Positions 14,872-23,501 of a stretch of DNA of 64,000 nucleotides are shown piece after piece (position 1 is the first letter of the stretch; every line of letters starts with the position of its first letter). This DNA is from Segniliparus rugosus ATCC BAA-974 (GTDB taxonomy: Bacteria; Actinomycetota; Actinomycetes; Mycobacteriales; Mycobacteriaceae): the NCBI RefSeq assembly GCF_000185725.2, contig NZ_KI391954.1, positions 434,001-498,000 on the forward strand. Direction: 5' to 3'. The notes beneath the pieces are model-generated. The model saw only the letters and a program-made list of their open reading frames with translations, was not told the origin of the DNA and ran no database searches. Position numbers and translations under genes: made by a program.

Positions 14872-17199
14872 CTAATCCGCGAAGACGGGGCGAGCAGGGA
14901 TGTCGCTGATTCTCCGTGCCCGGAAAGGCTCAGTCTCAGGTTTCACCAGGGGCAGGACTGGCGCGAGAACGGCTTTCAGCTCCTCCATGGGGCGCTCGGG
15001 AGCGCCTGGTGGGGTCAGGGGGTATTTGGGCCGATTGTGGAACCCGGTGGTGTTCGGGGTGCCCCATTCGGCGTTCAATTTCGGTGTGACGTTGATGAAA
15101 TCGCCCCTGGCCTGATTCTGAGCGAGAACGACGTCCCGGACCGCGAGGATGCGGTCTTTGAACGATTTCATGTTCATGTGGACTTCGTTGTTTGTCTGTC
15201 CCATCCAGTCCTTGAACAATTCGAACAATTGGCTCACGGTCATTCCGTAGTTGCATTCGGCGCCGGATCGGATGGTTTTTGGGCCGACCCATCCTTCGCC
15301 TCCGCGCGGCCAAATCCACAGGGCTTGTTGCGTGAACTCATGGGCAATGCTGATCGAGGCTTCGAATTCCCGCATCACGGTCTTGTTCGGAGGGAGGAAG
15401 CCGTCGCCGCCTTGGGTTTCGGCGCGGGCTTTCCGCTCCCGCAAGGCCATGATGAGGCGGTTGAGGACGCCCGGTAGCTCGGCTTTGAGGAGGGCGGGGA
15501 GCTTCCCGTTCATCTTCTCGCTCCCCTCCAGGGAGTGGGGGAAGGAGGCGGGGACGGCGCGGGAGAGGAACGCGCGGGAGCGTTCCCCGACCGCTGGCAT
15601 TTTGTTCGCGGAGAAAATGAGCACGGCGAAGTTCTTGAACTTGAACATCCTCCCGAATTTCCTGTTCGCGTTGATCTTGTCCCGACCTGTGAGTTTCTTG
15701 AACGTCGCCACCTCTGGGACGTAATTGGCGGGCATGTCGGCGTCGATGTTCAATCGCATGCCGTACAGTTCGGCGACGGAGAACGGGTCCTCCATCTTGT
15801 GGAATTCGATGGCGGAGGTCAGGTCGCCGCCGACGAGGGCCTCCATCAGTTCCATGAGTGTTGATTTCCCTGATTTCGTGGGGCCGGTGAGGAACAGGGC
15901 TTTCGTTGGCGGGGCTGTGAAGTCGATGAGCTGGCTCAACACGGATTCCAGGATCAGGGTCTGGTCCTCCCCGCCGACGAGGGTCGACTCGCGCAGCCAC
16001 GCCTCGTACACGGGGCATGTCGCTTCAGGGTCGTAGTCGACGGGGAATTGATAGGCGGACAAGTATTTCGGGTCGTGGTCGAGTTTTTCGCCAGTGACCC
16101 AGTTGAGCATGCCGTTCTTCAGGTTGATGAGCGGCTCGTCGCTCAAATCTCCGAGGACTCGGCCCTCGTTCGCGCAGAGGCCGATGAGGTGATCGCGAAG
16201 GTTGTTGCGGATCGTTGCGGTGGAATGGTTGCCGAGTAGTTTGGCGCAGAGGCCGAGGAAGCGTTCCTCGGCTTTTTCGGTTTGGAACCATCCGTCTTTG
16301 TATTGCGCGAGTCTGCCGTCTGCTGTGAGCGCGAAGGGCTGCTCTGCGGAGACACGGCGGGCGACGGTGTCTACGAGGAATTTCCCATCTGGCCCGAACA
16401 TCCATTCTTGGTCGTCTTCTTCTTCGGTGGCGCCTTTGGTTTTTTTGGGCGGCCTGCGGTTGGCTGGTTTGGGGAGTGCTCGTTCGGCGAGGGTGGCGAT
16501 GGCTTTCTGGCGTTGTTTGGGGTCTGGGCCGAGTCCGGCGAGGTAGTCGTCCACGCCTGTTTTGCCGCCGCCTGGGATTTGCCCGAAGCGGAGGGTGGCG
16601 GCGTTGGGGAGGGCTTCTTTGAGTTTGATGCCCGCGTCGAACACGAGCTGGTTGGAGGAGGCGTCGGCGTCCAGGACCACGACGACTTGCTTGTTCTGCG
16701 CGAGTTTGACGAGTCCTGGGGGTGCTTGGCCGTCGCGTTGCCACCCGTAGCAGCCGGGGATCGCCACGACGCTGTCCGTCACCGGCACCGCCGACGCGAG
16801 GACGTGGCCTTGTTTGGTGCCCTCAACGATCCACAAGCGGGGGCCTGAGCGTTTCAGGAGGAGCCCGTAGCGGATGCCGGTGCCGGGGAGGAACAAGTAT
16901 TTCTTCGGCTTCCCCGCCTCGTCCAATGGCGGGTGGTCGGGGCGGAACTGCCACTCCACCCGCTCCTTGCCGTCCACACCCGTGAACCGCCAGCCGAAGA
17001 GAATCCCGCGCGGGTCCACATCCGGGAACGCTTCACGGAACCCTGCGGGCAAGTCTGTACTCGCCCGCGAGGAGCGGATCAACACTGCCTGCGCCACATA
17101 CTCGGCGGGAAAACCCTCTTTGACGAGGTACTCCACATGCTCAGGGGTCAGGGGCACGCCAGGGAGGTCTGGGATGTTCAACGGGTCGGGCAAAGCCAT
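14872..17199 (-). CDS. Phage/plasmid-type primase and SF3 helicase
   Basis: The 775-residue replication protein has an N-terminal CHC2/TOPRIM-like part with VVVVLDADASSN around 170-185 and LWIVEGTKQGHVLAS before it, as in DUF3854-type primases. A D5/P4-type helicase follows. Walker A is FLTGPTKSGKSTLMELM with Lys445, and a following acidic segment (MRLNIDADMPANY) and sensor region (FAVLIFSANKMPAVGERSRA) agree with superfamily 3. Such proteins prime and unwind DNA at the origin of satellites, plasmids and integrative elements. The excisionase-type gene lies upstream and the iteron-like cluster lies about 1 kb downstream. The ATG at 17199 is preferred. Confidence 0.88.
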   Translation of the reverse strand: MALPDPLNIPDLPGVPLTPEHVEYLVKEGFPAEYVAQAVLIRSSRASTDLPAGFREAFPDVDPRGILFGWRFTGVDGKERVEWQFRPDHPPLDEAGKPKKYLFLPGTGIRYGLLLKRSGPRLWIVEGTKQGHVLASAVPVTDSVVAIPGCYGWQRDGQAPPGLVKLAQNKQVVVVLDADASSNQLVFDAGIKLKEALPNAATLRFGQIPGGGKTGVDDYLAGLGPDPKQRQKAIATLAERALPKPANRRPPKKTKGATEEEDDQEWMFGPDGKFLVDTVARRVSAEQPFALTADGRLAQYKDGWFQTEKAEERFLGLCAKLLGNHSTATIRNNLRDHLIGLCANEGRVLGDLSDEPLINLKNGMLNWVTGEKLDHDPKYLSAYQFPVDYDPEATCPVYEAWLRESTLVGGEDQTLILESVLSQLIDFTAPPTKALFLTGPTKSGKSTLMELMEALVGGDLTSAIEFHKMEDPFSVAELYGMRLNIDADMPANYVPEVATFKKLTGRDKINANRKFGRMFKFKNFAVLIFSANKMPAVGERSRAFLSRAVPASFPHSLEGSEKMNGKLPALLKAELPGVLNRLIMALRERKARAETQGGDGFLPPNKTVMREFEASISIAHEFTQQALWIWPRGGEGWVGPKTIRSGAECNYGMTVSQLFELFKDWMGQTNNEVHMNMKSFKDRILAVRDVVLAQNQARGDFINVTPKLNAEWGTPNTTGFHNRPKYPLTPPGAPERPMEELKAVLAPVLPLVKPETEPFRARRISDIPARPVFAD

Positions 17200-17256
17200 G
17201 ATGTGATATCCTCACTGATAGAAGTTTTGGTGACTTCGGCAAAAACTATTTTGGAG

Positions 17257-17282
17257 ACCCCGCCCTGGTCGGCGGGGTTTTT
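17257..17282. terminator. Strong GC hairpin with T-tract between excisionase and primase genes
   Basis: ACCCCGCC (17257-17264) pairs with GGCGGGGT (17271-17278) around a 6-base loop and is followed on the plus strand by TTTTT. As a terminator it points to the plus strand, although both flanking genes are on the minus strand; on the minus strand the T-tract is absent. It may stop antisense transcription or attenuate primase expression. Confidence 0.5.
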
Positions 17283-17297
17283 CCATTTGTCGGGTCG

Positions 17298-17525
17298 TTA
17301 GGCTGCGGTTTCGGGCGAGGCGGCGAGGCCGAGAACTTCGATGAGTCCCGCAGTCGGGATTACCCATTTCTTGCCGATCCTCAGGGCGCGGACGGGGAAG
17401 GTTCCCGCGCGCAGGGCGGCGTATCCGGTCATCTCGCTCACCCCGAGCAGCTGGAAGGCGATACGCGCCTTCGTCGTGGGACCGAGGGTCTTGATCCGCT
17501 CCTCGGTCCAGGGTTCTGTCTTCAT
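17298..17525 (-). CDS. Excisionase-type HTH protein
   Basis: Starting at ATG 17525 behind AAGGAGACAGAGAAG, the 75-residue protein has a winged-helix pattern of AlpA/Xis-like proteins. A helix-turn-helix (ARIAFQLLGVSEMTGYAALR) is followed by the strand segment VRALRIGKKWVIPTAGLIEVLG. Such proteins bend DNA at attachment sites and often control the element. It lies opposite the XRE gene at 17654, with 128 bases between the two starts that should hold the element's regulatory switch, and 98 bases before the primase start. Confidence 0.75.
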   Translation of the reverse strand: MKTEPWTEERIKTLGPTTKARIAFQLLGVSEMTGYAALRAGTFPVRALRIGKKWVIPTAGLIEVLGLAASPETAA

Positions 17526-17653
17526 CTTCTCTGTCTCCTTGTTGGTTTGTCGTCTGATGGCGCAACCCAATCATACTCGAAAACACAATGTGTTGCACAG
17601 AATCACATCATTTTGTTAGAGTCTAGGTGGACCGACCACCCGAAGGAGCCCCC

Positions 17654-18226
17654 ATGGCCGACGACCAGGACCAGAATTTCGCACGCCAGGTGCAACAACT
17701 CCGAGAGGAGCAGGGCCTCACGCAGGGCGCGCTGGCCCGCAAACTCCGAGAACGCGGCCTGGCGTTCCATCAGACGACCGTGCAGCGCCTGGAGTCTGGT
17801 GAACGACCGGCGAAGCTCGGGGAGGCGTTCGTCATCGCCGAAGTCCTAGGCTCCACGGTCGAGGCGATGATCTCTACCCCGAAAGCCACGGTCGAGGCGA
17901 AGGTCCAGGCGAGCTTGGAGCAGGTTCGGCGGGCGAGCCGACTCCTGCTCCTCACCGTTCGAGGCCCGTGGGAAGCCTGGCAAGAAGCCGCTGCCAACGC
18001 CGCGACAACCTGGGAGGAGGGCCAGGCGGATTTGATCAGCGAACTGCCGAAAGGCGAGTTGACGAGCACACGGATGCCGCCCGACACGCTCTTCGAGTTC
18101 CTCTCCTTGAATCCCACACGCGACCTCTTCGCCAAAGCCATGGAACGCATGGAGCAGTGCGCCAAAGGCGAGCCCATCGCTTTCCCAGAACAAGAATCAC
18201 CCGACGCTGAGGAGGGCGACTCGTGA
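17654..18226 (+). CDS. XRE-family repressor-like regulator of the element
   Basis: The ATG at 17654 with GAAGGAG just before it is chosen over a GTG 27 bases upstream. Of 190 residues, about 10-70 form an XRE HTH (FARQVQQLREEQGLTQGALA, then TTVQRLESGERPAKLGEAF). The rest is helical without a peptidase triad, so it is not a LexA/CI-type self-cleaving repressor. It precedes the integrase on the same strand by 80 bases and diverges from the excisionase-type gene, the usual position of the immunity repressor of an integrative element. Confidence 0.8.
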   Translation: MADDQDQNFARQVQQLREEQGLTQGALARKLRERGLAFHQTTVQRLESGERPAKLGEAFVIAEVLGSTVEAMISTPKATVEAKVQASLEQVRRASRLLLLTVRGPWEAWQEAAANAATTWEEGQADLISELPKGELTSTRMPPDTLFEFLSLNPTRDLFAKAMERMEQCAKGEPIAFPEQESPDAEEGDS

Positions 18227-18306
18227 GCTGGTGCCAGCGCCCGAGACCGCCGTTCTGTCGGTGCCTCGTCGGACAATAAATTCCCAGCACGATCAGGAGG
18301 TAAAAG

Positions 18307-19641
18307 ATGCGCGGGAGCGTGAAGAAGGCAAAAGGCGGCACTTGGTTTTACTGTGTTGACCTCGGCCCGGACCCGGTCACGGGTAAGCGTCGCCAGGAGC
18401 GTAAGCGGGGCTTCCGCATAAAGGACGAGGCTGAGGACGCTCTGACAGAGCGGTTGGCCGAGATTCGGCAGGGTGTCCACGTGGATCGCTCGATGACCAC
18501 GGCCCAATACCTACGGGATTGGATCGACGCGAAGGAAGAGTCGGGACTTCGGGCGAAGACCGTATTGAGCTACCGTCAGCACATCGAGGCGCATTTGGTT
18601 CCTCACCTTGGACATATCAAGCTCAGGGACCTGCGCGCCACTCATGTGGAGAAGATGCTCAGGGAGGTCGCGAAGCCGCCGAAGGCCCCTGAGCCGGGGG
18701 AGAAGATCGCGAAGGGGAAGCGGCGGAATCCGAAACAGCTCAGCCCCAGTTCGGTGCGCCGAGTGTACGCAACTCTCAGTTCTGCGTTGGGGGCGGCGAA
18801 GCGCAAGAGGCTGATCAGTTTTAACGCGGCGGTGGACGCGGATCGTCCAGCGGCGAACAGGCCGAAGGTCCGTCCTTGGGAACCGAGAGACCTCGGGGCG
18901 TTCCTCGACCATGCGGCGGGGGAGCGGTTCGGCCCTATGTTCGAGGTCTCGGCTTTGACCGGGCTTCGGCGTGGCGAGTTGTGCGCTCTTCGTTGGGATT
19001 GTGTCGATTTGGAGCGGAACCAAATCGTCGTGCGCGAGCAGCTTGTGGCCATCCCGAGCGCGGGAATCATTTGCCCATATTGCTCCGCAGAGCACAAGCA
19101 GTTCCGGTTCTCGACTCCGAAGACCGACAGCGGGGAGTCCCGAGTGGTGGACTTGGACGCCGCGACAGTCGGTGTGCTCATGGCGCAGAAGCTCGCGCAA
19201 GACTCGGAACGTGAGGAGTGGGGAGACCTCTACGTCGACCACGGGCTCGTGTTCGCCCGAGAGGACGGGAACCCTATCCCTCCAGACGACGTGACGGAGA
19301 AGTTCAACAAGCTCACGGATGACCTCGGTCTGCGGCGGGTCAGGCTCCACGACCTTCGCCACGGACAGGCGAGCCTCATGCTCGCGGCGGGCGTTGACAT
19401 GGCTGTCGTGTCGAAACGCCTCGGCCATTCTCGTCACGCTTTCACGAGCGACACGTACGCTCATTTGCTGGAAGGGGTGGGTTTGGCCGCTGCGGAGAAG
19501 GCCGCTGCGCTGGTGCCCCGCTCGGGCCGATCCAAGACTGCCCCGGAGGGGGTTTCTCAGGGGGCTGGTGACCAATCCGTGACCACGAAGCCCGTAGAAG
19601 CCTCGGAAACGAGAGCGCCCCAGCTCAGAAACGCAGTCTGA
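18307..19641 (+). CDS. Tyrosine recombinase integrase
   Basis: The 444-residue protein starts behind a near-perfect AGGAGG at 18295. It has an arm-type domain (MRGSVKKAKGGTWFYCVDLG), a SAM-like core-binding domain (about 60-180) and a catalytic domain with Arg221 (ALTGLRRGELCAL), His348 and Arg351 (LHDLRHGQ), His374 (LGHS) and the nucleophile Tyr384 (SDTYAHL). It also has a Cys-x2-Cys pair (ICPYCSAEH) in an insertion at about 255. It should catalyse site-specific integration and excision. It sits directly beside the 3' end of a tRNA-Arg gene, the expected attachment site. The last codons form one arm of a hairpin. Confidence 0.93.
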   Translation: MRGSVKKAKGGTWFYCVDLGPDPVTGKRRQERKRGFRIKDEAEDALTERLAEIRQGVHVDRSMTTAQYLRDWIDAKEESGLRAKTVLSYRQHIEAHLVPHLGHIKLRDLRATHVEKMLREVAKPPKAPEPGEKIAKGKRRNPKQLSPSSVRRVYATLSSALGAAKRKRLISFNAAVDADRPAANRPKVRPWEPRDLGAFLDHAAGERFGPMFEVSALTGLRRGELCALRWDCVDLERNQIVVREQLVAIPSAGIICPYCSAEHKQFRFSTPKTDSGESRVVDLDAATVGVLMAQKLAQDSEREEWGDLYVDHGLVFAREDGNPIPPDDVTEKFNKLTDDLGLRRVRLHDLRHGQASLMLAAGVDMAVVSKRLGHSRHAFTSDTYAHLLEGVGLAAAEKAAALVPRSGRSKTAPEGVSQGAGDQSVTTKPVEASETRAPQLRNAV

Positions 19642-19650
19642 GCTGGGGCG
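19616..19650. terminator. 14-bp perfect hairpin at the end of the integrase gene
   Basis: CGCCCCAGCTCAGA (19616-19629) and TCTGAGCTGGGGCG (19637-19650) pair perfectly around a 7-base loop, and the stem includes the integrase stop codon. No T-tract follows, so it may be a bidirectional barrier protecting the tRNA gene from read-through, or serve the attachment region. Confidence 0.5.
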
Positions 19651-19656
19651 ATGATG

Positions 19657-19729
19657 TGCACCCGAAGGGACTCGAACCCCTAACCTTCTGATCCGTAGTC
19701 AGATGCTCTATCCGTTGAGCTACGGGTGC
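19657..19729 (-). tRNA. tRNA-Arg (anticodon ACG)
   Basis: Read on the minus strand, the 73 bases fold as a cloverleaf: acceptor GCACCCG/CGGGTGC with discriminator A, D-arm GCTC/GAGC, anticodon arm TCTGA-CTACGGA-TCAGA with ACG at 34-36, and T-arm AGGGG-TTCGAGT-CCCTT. The CCA end is not encoded. Its 3' end faces the integrase gene, 15 bases away, which marks the insertion point of the element. Confidence 0.93.
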
Positions 19730-19831
19730 TTCCTCGCCGCGACGGTCGCCCGCGCGAACTATCCGATAATACGGCATGGGCCTCGGATACGCCAATTAGC
19801 TCCCGTGACGTGGTGTTTTCTCTGCCTCGGG

Positions 19832-19869
19832 GCGCAGGAGAACCAGGCTTAAGCCTGGTTCTCCTGCGC
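19832..19869. terminator. 38-bp perfect palindrome at the end of the PPE gene
   Basis: GCGCAGGAGAACCAGGCTT (19832-19850) is followed immediately by its exact reverse complement (19851-19869). The last codons and the TAA of the PPE gene lie inside it. It is a strong hairpin candidate for ending the mbtH-eccA3-PPE transcript. No T-tract follows on the minus strand. Confidence 0.6.
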
Positions 19870-21393
19870 GTCGGCTTCTGCGTCCGCCCAGGTCTGCGGG
19901 AGCATGGGGACGGTCGGCCCGGTCTGGAAGGTGCCGTCGGGCAGTTTGGCGAAACCGGCGGCTTCGGCCTTTTGGCCGGGGGCCGCGCCCGCGAAGCCCA
20001 ACAGGCCCGCGCCGATCTCGGAGGCGGAGGGGCCGGTGGACGGCGGGTCAAGGTCCATGAACCCGTCGGCGTGCATGCGTTCGCCTTCCTCCATGACCAC
20101 TTGGCGGCCTCGGCCTCGGGCCCGCGCGCTCTGTCTGCGCTTGAGCGTCGAGGATTCTTTGGCGGAGGAGGCCGCGACGGCGGCCGCGGAGGAGGAGGCG
20201 GAGCTGGATGCCGGCGCGGAGGCTCCGGTGGTGGAGGTGGGCCCGAATTGCGCGCCGGGCGGGTCTTCGCCCTCCACGGCGTAGCCGTAGCCGCCTTCCG
20301 CGCCTGCGGGGGTGAACGGGGCGGGGGCGGACGCGGTGGTCGGCGTGGCCGGGGCAGGGGGGCTCGGCGTGGCGGGCGAGGAAGGCGCGGGCGAGGAGGT
20401 CACGACGGTGACCTGCTGGGTCTGCGGTTTGTCCGGGTTCTTCGGCCTGTCGGGGTTGCCGGGGTTGTCCGGATCGTCCGGCTCCCCTGCGGGGGCGTCT
20501 TGGTGCAGGCCCGTGACGGCGAGCGGGATGGCCACGCCGAGCGCCACCGGGATGAGGAAGGGGGCGGCGAGGACCACGCCCCAGAACGTGAACCCGAAGG
20601 GGATGAAGAAGGCCTCGTAGGCGATGAAGAACAGCATGCTGGCGAGCGAGAGCAAAGCCGGGCTGGCCAGGAGCGTCTCAAGCCCTTGGCGGATGCGGTC
20701 GATGAAGTTCTCCACCTGGTTGACGAGGTCTTTGAGCATCTCTTGGAGGGAGTTGTTGTCGCTGCTGTCCAGGAGGGAGCGCGCCTGCACCGCGTCGGAC
20801 ATGGCGTTCGCCTGGTACGGGGCGGCGGCCATGCGGCTCATCGCGCTCATGCCCGGATCGGTGATCGGCGGCGCGGCCATGGTCGTGGGCACGGCGGCGG
20901 TGGCGGCTCCGGCTGTGGCCTGGTACACGGTCATGGTGGTGGCGGCCTGGACCCACATCCGCGCGTAGTCGGCCTCGTTGAGAGCGATGGGGATGGTGTT
21001 GATGCCGAGGAAGTTGGTCGCCATGAGCGCGGCGTGCGTGGCGTGGTTCGCGGCGAGTTCGGCCATGGTCGGCATCGCGGCGAGCGCGGCCTCGTACGCG
21101 CCCGCGACGACCTCGTGCTGCGCGGCTGCTGCTGCGGCTGCGGCCCCGGATTCGGCGAGCCAGGCGAGGAAGGGCTGATGCGCGGCTTGGAACTGCTCCG
21201 CGCTCGGGCCCTCCCAGATGCCCGCTGCGGATTCGGCGAGCGCCGCGAGAAGCTCCTCGGTCGCCCCCGCGTATTGGGCGGCGAGATCTTGCAGCGCCGT
21301 CGCGGCGGCGAGCAGCGGCCCCGAACCGGGGCCGGTGCTCAACAGGGCGGAAAACACCTCGGGCGGGAAAGCCCCGAAAAATGGCGCGCTCAT
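19849..21393 (-). CDS. PPE4: PPE family protein, PPE4-like (ESX-3 substrate)
   Basis: The 514-residue protein starts with a PPE domain. It has [10 protein letters not shown] near residue 9 in place of the usual N-terminal Pro-Pro-Glu, a WEGPSAEQF turn (W-x-G) near 60, and the segment [20 protein letters not shown] near 125-145 where the EspG-binding tip lies. The C-terminal half has two or three hydrophobic helices (about 235-300) and then a Pro/Thr/Ala-rich linker, closing with [11 protein letters not shown]. Length and layout match PPE4 of mycobacteria (513 residues). PPE4 normally sits between PE5 and esxG, but here it follows eccA3, about 35 kb away, with a four-base overlap (21390-21393). 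It should pair with the PE protein at 56713 and be escorted by EspG3. Confidence 0.85.
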   Translation of the reverse strand: MSAPFFGAFPPEVFSALLSTGPGSGPLLAAATALQDLAAQYAGATEELLAALAESAAGIWEGPSAEQFQAAHQPFLAWLAESGAAAAAAAAQHEVVAGAYEAALAAMPTMAELAANHATHAALMATNFLGINTIPIALNEADYARMWVQAATTMTVYQATAGAATAAVPTTMAAPPITDPGMSAMSRMAAAPYQANAMSDAVQARSLLDSSDNNSLQEMLKDLVNQVENFIDRIRQGLETLLASPALLSLASMLFFIAYEAFFIPFGFTFWGVVLAAPFLIPVALGVAIPLAVTGLHQDAPAGEPDDPDNPGNPDRPKNPDKPQTQQVTVVTSSPAPSSPATPSPPAPATPTTASAPAPFTPAGAEGGYGYAVEGEDPPGAQFGPTSTTGASAPASSSASSSAAAVAASSAKESSTLKRRQSARARGRGRQVVMEEGERMHADGFMDLDPPSTGPSASEIGAGLLGFAGAAPGQKAEAAGFAKLPDGTFQTGPTVPMLPQTWADAEADAQENQA

Positions 21394-23183
21394 GCGTTTG
21401 TCTCCAATCCCAGGCCGCGCAGCAGAATCGTTTCCGCGCGGCGCACGTCGTCAATCGTGATGGTCATGAGTTCTTCGTCGGTGAAGTCGTCCACGTTCTC
21501 GGCGTGGTCGAGCCGGTGCTCGCGTTCCTCCTCGGAGCGCTCCACCAGGTTGCGGACGAACCGGCCGTTGCCGGCGATGTCGATGCTGGGGCGGGGCGTC
21601 CCGTTGTGGTCGGGCGTCGTGCCGGTGGCGAGTCTGCCGAGGACTTGGGCGAGCTCGGCCTGCGCGGGCTCGTCGAAGAGGCTGTCGCGGGAGTGCGCGA
21701 GGCGGACGGCGATCTCGACCAGTTCGGCGGGGGCGTAGGAGGGGAAGGCGATGGAGCGGGTGAAGCGCGAGCGCAGGCCCTCGTTCGCGGAGAGGAAGAG
21801 GTCGAGCTCGGCGCGGTAGCCCGCGATGATGACCACGAGGCGGTCGCGGTCGTTCTCCATGCGGGCCAGCAGGGTGTCGATGGCGACCAGGCCGAAGTCG
21901 TTCTTGGCCCCGGTGGACACCAGCGAGTACGCCTCGTCCAAGAACAGCACCCCGTCGAGCGCGCTGTCGATCACCGCGTTGGTCTTCGCCTCGGTCTCGC
22001 CGATGTGCTGGCCGACCAGGTCGGGCCGATGCACCTCGCGAATGGTCTCTTTCTTCAAGAGGCCGAGGCCGCAGTAGATCTTGGCGACCACGCGGGCGAT
22101 GGTGGTCTTGCCGGTGCCCGGCGGGCCCGCGAAGACGAGATGGTGCGCGCGCTGCCCGACGGCCAGCCCGCGCTCCTGGCGGCGCAACGCCATCGCCACC
22201 GAACTCTTCAAGCGCGCCACCTGGTCCTTGACCTCGTCGAGGCCGATGAACTGGTCGAGCTCGTGCTCCGCGATGGAGAGGAGCGCCGCTTTGCGCTCTG
22301 CGGCGGCGGGGTCGATGTGGCTGTCCTCGTCCGGCTCGGTGTCCGGGTCCCACGGGTCGGTGCGCGCGTCGATCCGCGCGGCGGTGGTGGTGGGCAGGCC
22401 GAAGCTCGCGTCGCCGAGCGCGTGCTCGGCCTGCGCGTTGCCGGGGTCCGCCGCGTACAGCTCGTGCAGCCCTTCGAGCGCTCCGTCCTCGTCGCCGAGC
22501 GCGCGCAGGCACAGCGCGCGGGCCAGCGCCCCGTCGGTCGCGGCCACCGCGATCGGGCCTTGGTGCTCGTCCAGATGCGAGAGCGCGGGGGTGTGCATGC
22601 CGAGGCGGGCCAGCGCGATGCCGAGGGAGATCCGCGCGGCGTGCGCGGAGGCAGGGTCGAGGTCCGCGCTGTCGGCGACCACCGGGGTCAGCAGCGCGAC
22701 GACGTCGGGCCAGCGGGCCGCGCGGTAGCAGATGGCCGCCTGGGTCCAGCGGGCGTCGAACCGCTCGGGATGTTCCTTGGCGACCTTTTCGGCGATCTCG
22801 TGCGCCTGTTCGAGCTTGCCGTTCTCGGCGAGCGCGGCGGCGAGCGCGAGGCGCAGTCCGGCGGGGTCGGCGGCGCGCAGCCGCAGGTAGAGGCCGGACT
22901 CGTACCGGAAGCCCAACGCGTCGGGGCCGAGGCCGATCTCTCTGCTCAGCTCGCCGGAGTTGGCGGAGTTCGCCACGGCGGACTCCAGCACGGGGAGGGA
23001 GAGATCGCCTGAGGCGGCGAGGCCGACCCAGGCGTCGCAGGAGTCGTGCGCGGTCCGCGCCAGCGCGGCGAAGCCGGAGCGCGCGGCGGCGAGGTCCGCA
23101 GGGCGGCGTCTGCCTCGGACTGGCAGGCCCAGCGCGAGGCAGCAGGTCGCGAAGCGGCTCACCGTCTCGGGGTTATGCGCCAT
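21390..23183 (-). CDS. eccA3: ESX-3 cytosolic AAA+ ATPase EccA3
   Basis: The start is taken as ATG 23183 ([11 protein letters not shown]), in line with EccA proteins; the frame extends upstream only over mbtH. Of 597 residues, about 1-290 form a TPR-like N-terminal domain. The CbxX/CfqX-type AAA+ domain has Walker [10 protein letters not shown] (Lys359), Walker [12 protein letters not shown], and arginine-rich sensor segments. EccA proteins assist ESX substrates and chaperones such as EspG in the cytoplasm. The start lies inside the end of mbtH (11-base overlap) and the stop overlaps the PPE4 start. It is slightly shorter than mycobacterial EccA3. Confidence 0.9.
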   Translation of the reverse strand: MAHNPETVSRFATCCLALGLPVRGRRRPADLAAARSGFAALARTAHDSCDAWVGLAASGDLSLPVLESAVANSANSGELSREIGLGPDALGFRYESGLYLRLRAADPAGLRLALAAALAENGKLEQAHEIAEKVAKEHPERFDARWTQAAICYRAARWPDVVALLTPVVADSADLDPASAHAARISLGIALARLGMHTPALSHLDEHQGPIAVAATDGALARALCLRALGDEDGALEGLHELYAADPGNAQAEHALGDASFGLPTTTAARIDARTDPWDPDTEPDEDSHIDPAAAERKAALLSIAEHELDQFIGLDEVKDQVARLKSSVAMALRRQERGLAVGQRAHHLVFAGPPGTGKTTIARVVAKIYCGLGLLKKETIREVHRPDLVGQHIGETEAKTNAVIDSALDGVLFLDEAYSLVSTGAKNDFGLVAIDTLLARMENDRDRLVVIIAGYRAELDLFLSANEGLRSRFTRSIAFPSYAPAELVEIAVRLAHSRDSLFDEPAQAELAQVLGRLATGTTPDHNGTPRPSIDIAGNGRFVRNLVERSEEEREHRLDHAENVDDFTDEELMTITIDDVRRAETILLRGLGLETNA

Positions 23184-23412
23184 CGTGTGCTCCGACGGCC
23201 ATCGCCTTGCGCAGCCCGAGGGGGCGCAGGTCCGTCCACGCGGTTTCGACGAAGTCGAGGCAGGCCTGGCGCGAGTCGCCGCTCGGAGCGCCATGCTCGA
23301 TCGTCCATCCGGCTGGGACGGGGGCGAACGCTGGCCAGAGGCTGCGCTGCTCCTCGTCGTTGACCAGCACGAAGAACTGACCGCGCTCGTCGTCGAAGGG
23401 GTTGACCGGCAT
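23173..23412 (-). CDS. mbtH: MbtH-like NRPS activator
   Basis: The 79-residue protein starts at ATG 23412 behind GAAAGGAG. It shows the MbtH signature: [29 protein letters not shown] and the final [10 protein letters not shown]. MbtH proteins bind NRPS adenylation domains and allow them to fold and activate amino acids, here those of MbtB, MbtE and MbtF. It is separated from the NRPS genes and leads the operon with eccA3 and PPE4. An iron-box region lies between it and the divergent mbtI, so siderophore and secretion genes share one transcript. Confidence 0.93.
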   Translation of the reverse strand: MPVNPFDDERGQFFVLVNDEEQRSLWPAFAPVPAGWTIEHGAPSGDSRQACLDFVETAWTDLRPLGLRKAMAVGAHDGA

Positions 23413-23428
23413 GTGTGCTCCTTTCGTG

Positions 23429-23468
23429 TAAGCCAATGCTAACCTAATAAAGGTTAGCCTTAACTGCC
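23429..23468. promoter_or_regulatory. IdeR-like iron boxes between mbtH and mbtI
   Basis: TAAGCCAATGCTAACCTAA (23429-23447) matches the IdeR consensus TTAGGTTAGGCTAACCTAA at 14 of 19 positions, with a perfect right half. A second, weaker site (AAAGGTTAGCCTTAACTGC, 12 of 19) follows at 23450-23468. They are centrally placed for control of both divergent genes. Confidence 0.75.
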
Positions 23469-23501
23469 CACCCCGTCGATTCTAGAATGCGGAGCCGAAA
23501 C

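Larger units (their letters stand above)
11540..19656. mobile_element. Integrative element (satellite-like) in tRNA-Arg; left end undetermined
   Basis: Integrase, excisionase-type HTH, XRE regulators, primase/helicase, repeat-rich putative origin and an orphan methylase form a compact element with no capsid, terminase or conjugation genes, resembling a phage satellite or small integrative plasmid. The right boundary is the 3' end of tRNA-Arg. I found no second copy of the tRNA 3' sequence to the left, so the element may extend through the ESX-type operon and beyond position 1. Listed coordinates are the minimal recognisable core. Confidence 0.65.

Noticed and set aside
17257-17282. Terminator for the excisionase-type transcript
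   Set aside because: The T-tract is on the plus-strand side; on the minus strand the hairpin lacks it, so termination in the gene direction is not supported.
18511-19575. Minus-strand frame of 354 codons opposite the integrase
   Set aside because: It is the antisense shadow of the integrase, whose catalytic residues are all present.
1-19640. Second copy of the tRNA-Arg 3' end as left attachment site
   Set aside because: I looked for GGGTTCGAGTCCCTTCGGGT and its complement by eye and found none; the left boundary is therefore left open.
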